Assembly: GCF_026342015.1 (NCBI RefSeq)
Contig: NZ_JAPENL010000001.1
Span: 1,426,001-1,490,000, forward strand
Source of the DNA: Micromonospora lupini
GTDB lineage: Bacteria; Actinomycetota; Actinomycetes; Mycobacteriales; Micromonosporaceae
Length of the DNA stretch: 64,000 nucleotides
Direction of reading: 5' to 3'
How positions within the stretch are numbered: the first letter of the stretch is position 1; every line of letters starts with the position of its first letter. Positions 52,753 to 61,219 of the stretch are shown piece after piece. The notes beneath the pieces are model-generated. The model did not search any database. It saw nothing but the letters and a program-made list of their open reading frames with translations, and was not told where the DNA came from. A program made the position numbers and the translations under genes.

Positions 52753-53781
52753 GTGCCGACGAGAGACGTACTCACCAAGGCTGACCTCGCCGAACTCCGC
52801 CGCTCGGCGCTCGGGACTGCCGACCCGCTCGGCGTCGCCGCCGACATCGCCGACGCGGCCGGGCAGGGCCGGCTGGAGGATCCGGACGACGCCGGGGACG
52901 CGTTGACCCTGGCCGCCGAGATCGCCCGGATCCGGGCCCGGCCCGATGCCGCGCTGCGGTACGCGGACCAGGCGCTGGCGGCGTACCCGTCCGCAGACGA
53001 TCCCCGAGCCGGAGTCGCCCGCGCGCTGCGGGCCCGGGTGATGTTCCAGGCCGGCGACCGCGACGACGAGGCGATGGCGGAGCTGACCGCGCTGCGCCCG
53101 TTGCTGCTCACGCAACCCGACGCGCCCGCCTACGTCAGCGCGGCGCTGGACGCCGCCGGCCGCTCGGCGATCGCCGAGCGATGGCTCAGCGAGGCGGTCG
53201 ACACCCTGCTCGGCGAGCGCGCGACCGCCGCCGGGCCGGCGTCGGCCGACCCGGAGGTCGGTCCGCCGGACGCGCCAGGTGTGCTCTTCCTCCTCCTGCA
53301 ACAGCGCCACCGGGTACGCCGGGACCTCAACCTGCCGCACGATCGGCAGGACGATCTGGCCGACCGCCTGGAGAACCAACTCGTCCGCCGGGCCGCCGAG
53401 CGTCAGGGAAGCGAAACGGATCTGCTGCTCTGGCCCCGGCCCGAGTTCGACCGTCTGCTCGCCGAACACCCCGAGCTGACCGACGTGTACGGGCCGGACT
53501 GGGACGCGCACCGGGCCCGGCTGGAGAAGGAGCTGGTCCGGCTGACGGGCGCCGGCCGGAGCGGGCTGGGCGTGTTCCGTGCGAGCGTGGCGGGACTGGA
53601 CGCGTTCGCCGACCGACGCGACGGTGACCCGGCCGACGCGGCGGTCCGGGCCGGCTACGCGGCCGAGGTGTCGGCGCGACCCAGCGCGCGGGTTCCCTGG
53701 CCACCGGAGCGCAACGACCCGTGCTGGTGCGGCTCCGGCCTGAAGTACAAGAAGGACTGCCTACCGCGCTCGCGCAGTTGA
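52753..53781 (+). CDS. SEC-C motif protein with helical repeat N-terminus
   Basis: About 342 residues. Residues 1-160 are helical, TPR-like (ALRYADQALAAYPSADDPR), the middle is charged and unassigned, and the C-terminus carries the SEC-C zinc motif RNDPCWCGSGLKYKKDC, as in SecA and in many stand-alone proteins. GTG 52753 is preferred because the region upstream to ATG 52705 encodes an unlikely leader. It may bind zinc and a protein partner; function unknown. Divergent from the phospholipase C gene (117 bp). Confidence 0.82.
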   Translation: MPTRDVLTKADLAELRRSALGTADPLGVAADIADAAGQGRLEDPDDAGDALTLAAEIARIRARPDAALRYADQALAAYPSADDPRAGVARALRARVMFQAGDRDDEAMAELTALRPLLLTQPDAPAYVSAALDAAGRSAIAERWLSEAVDTLLGERATAAGPASADPEVGPPDAPGVLFLLLQQRHRVRRDLNLPHDRQDDLADRLENQLVRRAAERQGSETDLLLWPRPEFDRLLAEHPELTDVYGPDWDAHRARLEKELVRLTGAGRSGLGVFRASVAGLDAFADRRDGDPADAAVRAGYAAEVSARPSARVPWPPERNDPCWCGSGLKYKKDCLPRSRS

Positions 53782-53868
53782 GGTGATCTCGGGGGCTGAC
53801 ATGTCCCTGCTCGACCGATAACGTCCCTCCCGGGCGATCGACGTCCACCCCGACCGGAGGAGACGCCG

Positions 53869-54354
53869 ATGTTCGAGGAGTTCATGGGCATCCCCGCCCA
53901 CCCACTCGTGCTGCACGCCGCTGTCGTGTTCGTGCCGCTGCTGGCTCTCCTGACGATCGGTTACGCGCTCGTCCCGCTGGTCCGACCGCACACACGCTGG
54001 GTGCTGGGCCTGCTCGCCGTGGGCGCACCGATCTGCGCGCTGCTGGCGAAGTTCTCCGGTGACGCCTTCTTCGAGCGCTTGCGCTCGGCCAACCGGGTCA
54101 CGCCCGAGTTCCTCCCGAAGCTGGAGGCGCACCAGCACTTCGGTGACCTCACCCTCTATGCGGCGATCGGGCTGGCGGTCGTGGCGCTGGCCCTGGTCTG
54201 GTTCGTCCCGCCCCGAACCGCCGAGGGTGTCCGCCCCGGTCGGACGCTGACCGTGGCGTTGCAGGTGTTGTCGCTGCTGGCCGCCGGTACTGCCGTCTAC
54301 TACGTGGTCCGCACCGGCGACTCCGGCGCGAAGGCGGTCTGGGAGGGCCAGTAA
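53869..54354 (+). CDS. DUF2231 membrane protein (paralogue of the gene at 49960)
   Basis: 161 residues, four TM helices, opening GIPAHPLVLHAAVVFVPLLALL and ending RTGDSGAKAVWEGQ, very like the 49960 gene at both ends although the middles differ. ATG 53869 is preceded by GGAGGAG at 8 nt. Function unknown. It is 87 bp after the SEC-C gene and ends at a strong hairpin. Confidence 0.9.
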   Translation: MFEEFMGIPAHPLVLHAAVVFVPLLALLTIGYALVPLVRPHTRWVLGLLAVGAPICALLAKFSGDAFFERLRSANRVTPEFLPKLEAHQHFGDLTLYAAIGLAVVALALVWFVPPRTAEGVRPGRTLTVALQVLSLLAAGTAVYYVVRTGDSGAKAVWEGQ

Positions 54355-54358
54355 CGCA

Positions 54359-54396
54359 CGCGGGTGCGGCCCGGCCGGAGCCTGGCCGCACCCGCG
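54359..54396. terminator. Bidirectional terminator hairpin
   Basis: CGCGGGTGCGGCC (54359-54371) pairs perfectly with 54384-54396 (13 bp, 12-nt loop), between the DUF2231 gene and the convergent subtilase gene. Confidence 0.85.
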
Positions 54397-54405
54397 CTTC
54401 GACTC

Positions 54406-57400
54406 TCAGCCGGCGTGGTACGCCCGGATGATGGTCTGGTCGATGCCGCTGCCACCGTTGGCGGCGGCCTTCACGCGCAGCGAGACGGCCTGCCCGGATG
54501 CGGCCTTCGGCAGCTCGAACCGGTACCCGTCGCCGCTGCCGGTGACCCGGGCGGCCTTCCAGGTGGCCCCGTCGTCGGTCGAGGTCCAGACCTGCATCGA
54601 CGTCACCTTCTGCGCCCTCACGCCGTGCGCCTGCCGGACGGCCAGTTCCGCGGTCCCGCCGACGGTGTGGTTGTCGTGGTCCATCGGCAGCGCGTAGTCG
54701 ACCGCGAGCAGCGGCAACGGCACGCTCCCGGTCCCGTCCGGCCCGGCCGACCGGAACGTCCACGACGTGGTGACCTTCGTGGAGATCGGCAGGATGAGGC
54801 TGGTGTCGACGTCGAGGGTCAACCGGTAGTCGGCCATCGACTGCGCGACGGTGAAGTCGGCGGCGGGTCCGTCGCGTTCCTCGACCAGCGTGCCGTTGCG
54901 GTACAGCGACAGCGTGCGCTTCACGCCGATCGCCTCGCCCTGTAGGCAGTCGGCGCGCTGGTGCTGGTCGGTGAGCGACACCATGTCGACGTGCAGGTTG
55001 CCCCGGGTGCGGGCCGGTGCGGTGGCGCAGCTCCAGTTCGCACCGGTCGGGTCGTCGTACCAGTCGGAGTGCAGCGGCTGGCGCGCCCAGACCGTGGACT
55101 GCCGGCTGCCCGGCAGGTACTGGCGCGGCGCCTCCATGGCCGGCAGTCCGCCGTAGACGCCCTCGTCGGCCCAGACGATCTCCGGGGAGAGGTAGGACGT
55201 CCGGTTCGGCGGCATGGGGCCCTCGTAGGTCTGGGTCACCGGCACCCCGTCGGGGGTCGAGCCCAGGCGGACCAGTTGGGTGGACATCTCCGGTGAGTCG
55301 GTCTGGTGGAACCGCTCGTCGAGGCGGGCCAGCCGGGCCTGCTCCGCCCTGGTCACCCGGAACGACGGGTCGGCAGGCACGCCGTCGGCGTACTCGTGCA
55401 CGAGGTTGTAGCGGTAGGGCTTGGCGGTGCCGGCCGGTGAGTCCATGTTGACTGCCGCCCAGGTGCGCCGCGATCCGATGGTCGGCTTCGGGATCGCCGT
55501 GCTGCGGACCGCCGTCGGCACCCCGAACCCGCTGATCTGGTGCCACCACGACAGGCCGTTCACCGCGGTCTGGAAGGTGGTGACGTCGACCCGGGTGGGC
55601 TTGGTGGGGACCCCGTCGACGGTGGCCGTGACCGGCCGGGCCTGCGCCGGGTCGAGGGTCACGGTCCGGGCGCCGCGCACGTCCAGGTCGCCCGCCGCGG
55701 TGAGGGTCGTCTCCTGCACGTCGCTGTCGACGTAGTAGGCGATCGAAGCGCCGAGCACCGAGTACCGGCCGGCCGGAACCCGCAGGGTGAAAGTGTCTCC
55801 GGGTGTGCCGCCGGCCCCGCCGTAGTACAGCAGTGGGTCGGTCAGGTTGGTGACCATGAGGTTGATCCAGGTCTCCGCGCCGTCCCGCAGGCCGGGCATC
55901 GGCTTCGTGTGGATCGTCACGTCGTAACTCGGCTGCTCCACGAAGAAGCTCACCGGGGTGGACGCGACCACCGTGTGCCCGGTGCGGGCGGTGACGGTGG
56001 CCAGGTAGAGACCCGGCCGGTTGGCCAGCGCCGCGCGGTTGATCCGCAGCGTCGCGCCCGCCGTCGCTCCCCGCTTGAGGGTCACCCGGGTCGTCGACAG
56101 CGACGCCGCACCGCGCGGCACGGGCTGGCCGTCGTGGTTGACGATCGACACGTCGAGGTCGAGGACCGTCGTGGCCGGGGTGGACCCGCCGGTCCAGCTC
56201 AGTTTCGTCTCGCTGGTGCCGGACTGCGGGTACGCGAACGTGCCGAGGTTGACCACCGGCTGGCCGCTGGTGGGGCCGCCGAGGGCACGGGCCGCGTTGA
56301 GGCGGCCGGCCCCGACGGCGTACGGGTCGATGCCGGTCAGCGGGTCGGACGCGCCGACGAGGGCCGCCTTGATCTTCTCACCGGTCCAGTCGGGGTGCCG
56401 CTGGACGAGCAGCGCGGCGGCGCCCGCCACGTGCGGGGTCGCCATCGACGTGCCGCTGAGGGACTCGTAGTACCTGTCGATCGGGTCCTGGAGGTTGGTG
56501 CCGGCGGCACGGGCGGCGACGATGTCGACACCCGGGGCGACCAGCTCGGGCTTGGCGGCGTGGCTGTTCACCAGCGGTCCGCGGCTGGAGAAGTCGGCGA
56601 GTTTGTCGTCGCGGTCGACGGCGCCGACGGTGAGCGCGCTGGCGGCCGAGCCGGGTGAGGAGATCTGCGCGCCGCTGTTGCCCGCAGCGATGACGAAGAG
56701 GACACCGGTCTGCTTGCTGAGACCGTCCACGGCCAGCGAGAGCGGGTCGCTGCCGTCGTCGGCCTCGCTGCCGCCGAGGCTCATGTTGATGACGTCGGCG
56801 CGGGCCGCGGCCCACTCCATGCCGGCGATGATGCCGGAGTCGGCGCCGGAGCCGTGGTCGTCGAGGACCTTGCCGATCACCAGCTTGGCGTCGGGCGCCA
56901 CGCCGCGACGCTGGCCGTGGGCGGCGGCCCCGGTTCCGGCGATCGTCGACGCGACGTGCGTACCGTGGCCGTTGTGGTCGACGGCGTCACCGCCCTCGGC
57001 GGTGAAGTCGGCCCGCTCGACGACCCGGCCGGCCAGGTCGGGGTGGGTGAAGTCGGCGCCGGTGTCGAGCACCGCGACCCGCACGCCCGTGCCTGTGTAG
57101 CCGGCCTTCCACGCCTCCGGCGCGGCGATCTGGCCCAGGTTGCGGTCCAGTTTTCCGCGCTCGTCGGCGCCGGTCAGGGCGGTGGCGTGGACCTTGCGGT
57201 CGAGCCAGACCTTCTTCGCGCCGGCGAGCAGCGAGTTGGTCGCGAGCTTCGCGCTGGCCGGGCTCTTCTTGGGTACGTGGCCGGCCACCGCGCCGATGCT
57301 GGGCAGGGACCGCACGTCGCCGAGCGCGGCCACCCGGGCCGACGCGGTGGCGGGCTGCACGATGACCGGCAGGTTGGCGGTGGTCTCGTCGTCGTACCCG

Positions 57401-57756
57401 TCGGCGATCAGCGCGGTGACGTCGAAGAGGTCGGGGTCGAGGGTCGAGCCGATCTGGGACTCGACGCGGGCGGGCAGGACGTGCAGGTGGCCGTCCGGGC
57501 CGCAGGTCTGGCGGATGACTGTGTTCGCGTCGACGGGCCGTACCGTGGCCTGCGGGCATCCCGACCCGGTGCTCCGGACCGTCACCACGTCCCCGGTGAG
57601 CAGGGTGACGGTGTGGGTCGTGGGGCTGGCGGAGGTGCCGGGTGTGCCCGGCAGGGCTCCTCCGCTGGGACCGGCTGTGGCAGTGCCGCCGGGCACGGCG
57701 GTGAGCGCCGTGGCCGTGACGGCGACGGCCAGCAGCCAGCGCGTTTTCCTGAGCAT
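54406..57756 (-). CDS. Secreted S8 subtilase with long C-terminal region
   Basis: 1116-residue extracellular serine protease. Signal peptide about 1-28, pro-region to about 205, catalytic domain with Asp231 (VAVLDTGADFTHP), His264 (HNGHGTHV), Asn360 (AAGNSG) and Ser437 (LSGTSMATPH). After about 500 come several beta-sandwich segments, including an Ig-like region rich in Val/Thr (about 520-620) and a long C-terminal region of unknown structure ending with a Kelch-less sandwich (residues 1020-1116). It has no protease-associated insertion that I can see. ATG 57756 has AGGAAA upstream. Different from the 15563-19975 subtilase, which carries Kelch repeats. Confidence 0.93.
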   Translation of the reverse strand: MLRKTRWLLAVAVTATALTAVPGGTATAGPSGGALPGTPGTSASPTTHTVTLLTGDVVTVRSTGSGCPQATVRPVDANTVIRQTCGPDGHLHVLPARVESQIGSTLDPDLFDVTALIADGYDDETTANLPVIVQPATASARVAALGDVRSLPSIGAVAGHVPKKSPASAKLATNSLLAGAKKVWLDRKVHATALTGADERGKLDRNLGQIAAPEAWKAGYTGTGVRVAVLDTGADFTHPDLAGRVVERADFTAEGGDAVDHNGHGTHVASTIAGTGAAAHGQRRGVAPDAKLVIGKVLDDHGSGADSGIIAGMEWAAARADVINMSLGGSEADDGSDPLSLAVDGLSKQTGVLFVIAAGNSGAQISSPGSAASALTVGAVDRDDKLADFSSRGPLVNSHAAKPELVAPGVDIVAARAAGTNLQDPIDRYYESLSGTSMATPHVAGAAALLVQRHPDWTGEKIKAALVGASDPLTGIDPYAVGAGRLNAARALGGPTSGQPVVNLGTFAYPQSGTSETKLSWTGGSTPATTVLDLDVSIVNHDGQPVPRGAASLSTTRVTLKRGATAGATLRINRAALANRPGLYLATVTARTGHTVVASTPVSFFVEQPSYDVTIHTKPMPGLRDGAETWINLMVTNLTDPLLYYGGAGGTPGDTFTLRVPAGRYSVLGASIAYYVDSDVQETTLTAAGDLDVRGARTVTLDPAQARPVTATVDGVPTKPTRVDVTTFQTAVNGLSWWHQISGFGVPTAVRSTAIPKPTIGSRRTWAAVNMDSPAGTAKPYRYNLVHEYADGVPADPSFRVTRAEQARLARLDERFHQTDSPEMSTQLVRLGSTPDGVPVTQTYEGPMPPNRTSYLSPEIVWADEGVYGGLPAMEAPRQYLPGSRQSTVWARQPLHSDWYDDPTGANWSCATAPARTRGNLHVDMVSLTDQHQRADCLQGEAIGVKRTLSLYRNGTLVEERDGPAADFTVAQSMADYRLTLDVDTSLILPISTKVTTSWTFRSAGPDGTGSVPLPLLAVDYALPMDHDNHTVGGTAELAVRQAHGVRAQKVTSMQVWTSTDDGATWKAARVTGSGDGYRFELPKAASGQAVSLRVKAAANGGSGIDQTIIRAYHAG

Positions 57757-58132
57757 CTAGTTTCCTGTCTCATGTGGACAAATGCGCCTCTTGGGCGACT
57801 TTTGCAAGATCATAGGTCCGCGTACGGGATCTTCAAGGGTTCGCGAGGGAGCAATTTCTGCCCGGCCCGCGCGGGATTTCCGCCGCGTGTCGCCGCCGGT
57901 CCCGGTTCGATGTCGGTTCGATTACCGCCGCCCGCGCCCGGTCTTCCAATGTGAACGAAAGCCGCATGCCCGTCCGAAGGGATCGACGCGTCCGCCCACC
58001 CGGCCCAAGGTTTTGTGTCAAAGCCTCGGTCGAGCCGAGGCTTTGACACAGGCCCTAGCATGGCGACGAATGGATCTTCGTGATTGGCCCGTGCCGAGAC
58101 CCGGCAACCAGCCCGACCGAAGGGAGACGCGC
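57757..58132. other. 376-bp intergenic region between divergent exported peptidase genes
   Basis: No gene is supported here. The left part upstream of the subtilase is AT-richer (for example TTTTGCAAGATCATAGG around 57798-57815), the middle is GC-rich, and the right part carries a 16-bp-arm inverted repeat at 58014-58050. Promoters for both divergent genes must lie here, but no hexamer pair with correct spacing stands out. Confidence 0.6.
58014..58050. repeat. Perfect 16-bp inverted repeat with 5-bp loop
   Basis: TGTGTCAAAGCCTCGG (58014-58029) is perfectly complementary to CCGAGGCTTTGACACA (58035-58050) with TCGAG between. It lies 83 bp before the S15 peptidase start, not after any gene's 3' end, so it may be an operator, a leader hairpin/attenuator or a mobile palindromic repeat. 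TTGACA at 58043-58048 resembles a -35 hexamer inside the right arm, but no -10 follows at standard spacing. Confidence 0.8.
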
Positions 58133-60016
58133 GTGCGTCGACCCCGCCATCTGGCACTTCTCAGCGTCGGCGTGTCCGGCGCCCTGGTGCTGAGCGCCGC
58201 CCCGACCGCGGCGGCCGCCCCGCCCACGCCTCCCGCGCCCACCGGCATCGTGGTGGCCGACGGCATGACCCAGCCGGTGTTCTCGCTCGCGGACGCGATC
58301 GAGGAGCGGGTGTTCGTCCAGACCCCGGTGGACACCGACCACGACGGCCGTCCCGACCGGGTGGCGATCGACATCTCCCGACCCCGGGAGACCGCCACCC
58401 AGGGCTTCAAGGTGCCTGTCATCTTCGAGCACAGCCCGTACCGCAAGGACACCTGGGGTGACGTGCCGTACCCGAGCGTGCTCGTCGACGACCTGCCGCA
58501 GAACGGCCGGACGGACCGCGACGGGCGTCGCGCGCTCGACGCCGGCACGCAGCGGGCGCAGGCGAAGGCGAACCTGCCCGGCTCGCTCGACGACTACTAC
58601 GTGCCGCGCGGGTACGCGGTGGTGCTCGGCCAGAGCGTCGGCACCGGCGACTCGGACGGCTGCCCGACCAGCGGCGACCAGGCCGAGACGCTCGGCACCA
58701 AGGCCGTCATCGACTGGCTCAACGGCCGGGCCAGGGGGTACGACGCCAGCGGCGCCCCGGTCACCGCCGGTTGGACCACCGGCGCGGTGGGCATGACAGG
58801 CGTCTCCTACAACGGGACGCTGCCCAACCAGGTGGCCACCACCGGGGTCAAGGGGCTGAAAACCATCGTGCCGGTCTCGGCGATCAGCAGTTGGTACGAC
58901 TACTACCGGGCCAACGGCCTGGTGGTGGCGCCCGGGACGTTCCAGGGCGAGGACCTCGACATCCTGGCCCAGTACACGGCCGGACAGGAGCGGGCCGAGG
59001 GGCCCTGCGCCGACGAGCTCGCGACGATCACCGCGAAGCAGGACCGAGCCACCGGCGACTACTCGAAATTCTGGCAGGACCGCGACTACCTCGACGCCCG
59101 CGACGTCAGGGCGAGCGTCTTCGTCGTGCACGGCCTCAACGACTGGAACGTGAAGACCGAGCACTTCGCCGGCTGGTGGGACGAGCTGGCGAAGCGCGAC
59201 GTGCCGCGCAAGATCTGGCTGCACCAGGGCGGGCACGGCGGCCCGGGCAGCAGCGCATCGGTGACCCTGCCCAGCGGCCAGACGTGGACCTACAAGCAGA
59301 CCGAGAACCGCTGGTTCGACTTCTGGCTGTGGAACGTGCGCAACGGCATCATGGACGAGCCGACCGCGGTGCTCCAGCGCGAGGACCGGGCCTACACCAC
59401 GTACGCCAACTGGCCCGACCCGGCCGCCCGCGAGGTCGGGCTTCGCTTCGCCGCCACCGACGCCAGCGCCCCGGGCACGCTGACCACGGGCAAGCCGCCG
59501 AAGGCCCGCGTCGAGCAGAGCTTCGTCGACGAGGGGCGGACCATCCACCCGGACACCCTGGTCGCCGATCCGGACACGGCCAGCGCCAACCGCCTCGCCT
59601 ACCGCTCCCCCGCGCTGACCCAGAGCGTACGCATCTCCGGCCGCCCGGAGATGCGGGTGCGGATGGCGATCGACAACAAGCCGGACGCGAACCTCACCGC
59701 GTACCTGGTGGACTACGGGGCGGCCGGGTCGACCGACGCGCCCACAGTCGTGACGCGCGGCTGGATGGACCCGCAGAACCGTAAGAGCGCCGTGCGCACC
59801 GAGCCGGTCAAGCAGGGCAAGCTGTACGACTACCGGTGGACCATGGAGCCGAAGGACTACATCTTCCCGGCGGGGCACCGGATCGGCGTGGTCGTCTTCT
59901 CCACCGACCAGGAGTACACGTTGTTGCCGTTGGGCGGCACCGAGCTGCGGGTCGCCCCGAACGACAGCGAGCTACGGCTGCCGGTGGTCGGCGGGCGGGC
60001 CGTCCTCGGTTTCTGA
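58133..60016 (+). CDS. Secreted S15-family X-Pro dipeptidyl-peptidase / CocE-type hydrolase
   Basis: 627-residue exported alpha/beta hydrolase. Signal peptide about 1-29 (AAAA). Catalytic Ser225 lies in GVSYNG (GxSYxG), Asp337 in LNDWN, and His368 in HQGGHGG, followed by a C-terminal jelly-roll domain (about 430-627) typical of CocE/NonD and Xaa-Pro dipeptidyl-peptidases. It would remove X-Pro dipeptides or hydrolyse ester/amide substrates outside the cell, plausibly finishing peptide degradation started by the neighbouring proteases. GTG 58133 is chosen for its AAGGGAGA ribosome site. Followed by a hairpin. Confidence 0.92.
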   Translation: MRRPRHLALLSVGVSGALVLSAAPTAAAAPPTPPAPTGIVVADGMTQPVFSLADAIEERVFVQTPVDTDHDGRPDRVAIDISRPRETATQGFKVPVIFEHSPYRKDTWGDVPYPSVLVDDLPQNGRTDRDGRRALDAGTQRAQAKANLPGSLDDYYVPRGYAVVLGQSVGTGDSDGCPTSGDQAETLGTKAVIDWLNGRARGYDASGAPVTAGWTTGAVGMTGVSYNGTLPNQVATTGVKGLKTIVPVSAISSWYDYYRANGLVVAPGTFQGEDLDILAQYTAGQERAEGPCADELATITAKQDRATGDYSKFWQDRDYLDARDVRASVFVVHGLNDWNVKTEHFAGWWDELAKRDVPRKIWLHQGGHGGPGSSASVTLPSGQTWTYKQTENRWFDFWLWNVRNGIMDEPTAVLQREDRAYTTYANWPDPAAREVGLRFAATDASAPGTLTTGKPPKARVEQSFVDEGRTIHPDTLVADPDTASANRLAYRSPALTQSVRISGRPEMRVRMAIDNKPDANLTAYLVDYGAAGSTDAPTVVTRGWMDPQNRKSAVRTEPVKQGKLYDYRWTMEPKDYIFPAGHRIGVVVFSTDQEYTLLPLGGTELRVAPNDSELRLPVVGGRAVLGF

Positions 60017-60031
60017 TCTCAGCGCGGCACA

Positions 60032-60065
60032 GGTGGGGCGGTCCGGCTCGTCGGGCCGCCCCACC
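60032..60065 (+). terminator. Hairpin terminator after the S15 peptidase gene
   Basis: GGTGGGGCGGTCC (60032-60044) pairs with GGGCCGCCCCACC (60053-60065), 13 pairs with one G-U, 15 bp after the stop. Confidence 0.8.
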
Positions 60066-60131
60066 CGCGTCATGTGCACCAACTGCCGCATGTATTGACA
60101 ACTGTCGACTTGAGGGTGACGCTGGGGTGGT

Positions 60132-60143
60132 GAGAGCGCTCTC
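60132..60143. promoter_or_regulatory. GAGAGCGCTCTC palindrome, LacI/CebR-like operator candidate
   Basis: A perfect 12-bp palindrome with AGCGCT centre, 108 bp before the DUF1996 start. Streptomyces CebR (LacI family, cellobiose-responsive) binds TGGGAGCGCTCCCA, which has the same core (from memory). It suggests carbohydrate-linked control of the secreted DUF1996 protein. Confidence 0.5.
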
Positions 60144-60250
60144 TCGCCTCGGGCCGACAGGCCCACCGCCACATCCGGCCAGGCCAGACCCCGACGTCTT
60201 CGGCGGCGGCGTCGGAGCTGCCCCTGGCCCGTCCCGACAGGAGTCACGCG

Positions 60251-61144
60251 ATGGACAGGGCCGCACCCCTCTCCCACCTCCCCCGCCGGCTACGCCTCGC
60301 CACGGCGATCGGCGCCCTGCTGGCGCTCCTCGGCACCTACCTGGTCTCCACCACCGACCGGGCCGACGCCGCCCCGGTCGCCAATGTCATCCGGGTCGCC
60401 GAGTTCCCCGCCGACTGCACGTACAGCCACCGGCTCCCCGACGACCCGATCGTCTTTCCCGGGCTGCCCGGGGCCTCACACATGCACAGCTTCTTCGGCA
60501 GCACGGTGACGAACGGCAACACCACGCTCCCCGACCTGGTGAAATCCACAAGCACCTGCAACCCGGCGGTGGACGTCTCGTCGTACTGGGTGCCGACCCT
60601 CTACCGGGACAACGTCGCTGTGGAGCCGGCCATCGCCACGTTCTACTACCTCGGTGAGGGTGTCCGCGCCGACGTCGTCGCCAACACCCAACCGATCCCG
60701 CAGGGCCTGCGACTCGTCGCGGGCAACGCGAAGGCCACCGGGGCGAACGACAGCATCGCCCGCTGGTCCTGCCTGCACGCCGGGCAGGTGCCACCGTCGA
60801 AGGACTTCGTCAACTGCCCGGCCGGCACGATGCTGGAGTCGTACCTGGACTTCCCGCAGTGCTGGAACGGTCGGGACCTGGACTCCGCGGACCACAAGAG
60901 CCACCTCGCGTACCCGGTGAACCAGGCCTGCCCCAGCACCCACCCGGTGCACGTGCCGAAGCTCCGGCAGGTGCTGCGCTACCCGGTCAACGGTGACCCG
61001 TCGCACTTCCGGCTCGCCTCCGGGCCGGGCTACACCATGCACGGCGACTTCTTCAACGCCTGGCCGACCGCGGAGATGGCCCGCCGCGTCCAGGACTGCA
61101 TCCGCCCGGTCATCAAGTGCGGGCACGACGGCCGACCCATCTGA
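60251..61144 (+). CDS. Secreted DUF1996 protein
   Basis: 297 residues: an N-terminal signal peptide or signal anchor (about 14-41, DRADAA), then the DUF1996 domain with FPADCTYSHRLPDDPIVFPGLPGASHMHSFFG and LYRDNVAVEPAIATFYYLG, and SHLAYPVNQACPSTHPVHVPKL near 215, ending at GHDGRPI. Several His, Asp and six Cys residues are conserved-looking. The function of DUF1996 is unknown in both fungi and bacteria, where it often accompanies carbohydrate-active enzymes. A CebR-like palindrome precedes it and a hairpin follows. ATG 60251; ribosome site CAGGAG about 8 nt upstream. Confidence 0.9.
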   Translation: MDRAAPLSHLPRRLRLATAIGALLALLGTYLVSTTDRADAAPVANVIRVAEFPADCTYSHRLPDDPIVFPGLPGASHMHSFFGSTVTNGNTTLPDLVKSTSTCNPAVDVSSYWVPTLYRDNVAVEPAIATFYYLGEGVRADVVANTQPIPQGLRLVAGNAKATGANDSIARWSCLHAGQVPPSKDFVNCPAGTMLESYLDFPQCWNGRDLDSADHKSHLAYPVNQACPSTHPVHVPKLRQVLRYPVNGDPSHFRLASGPGYTMHGDFFNAWPTAEMARRVQDCIRPVIKCGHDGRPI

Positions 61145-61167
61145 GCCGACACCGTCGCACCCGAGGC

Positions 61168-61194
61168 GGCGGGCCCGGTCACGCCGGGCCCGCC
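61168..61194 (+). terminator. Hairpin terminator after the DUF1996 gene
   Basis: GGCGGGCCCGG-like stem (61168-61178) pairs with 61184-61194, 11 bp around a 5-nt loop, 24 bp after the stop. Confidence 0.75.
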
Positions 61195-61219
61195 CGCCGC
61201 GGGACGGGAAGGAGGCCGC

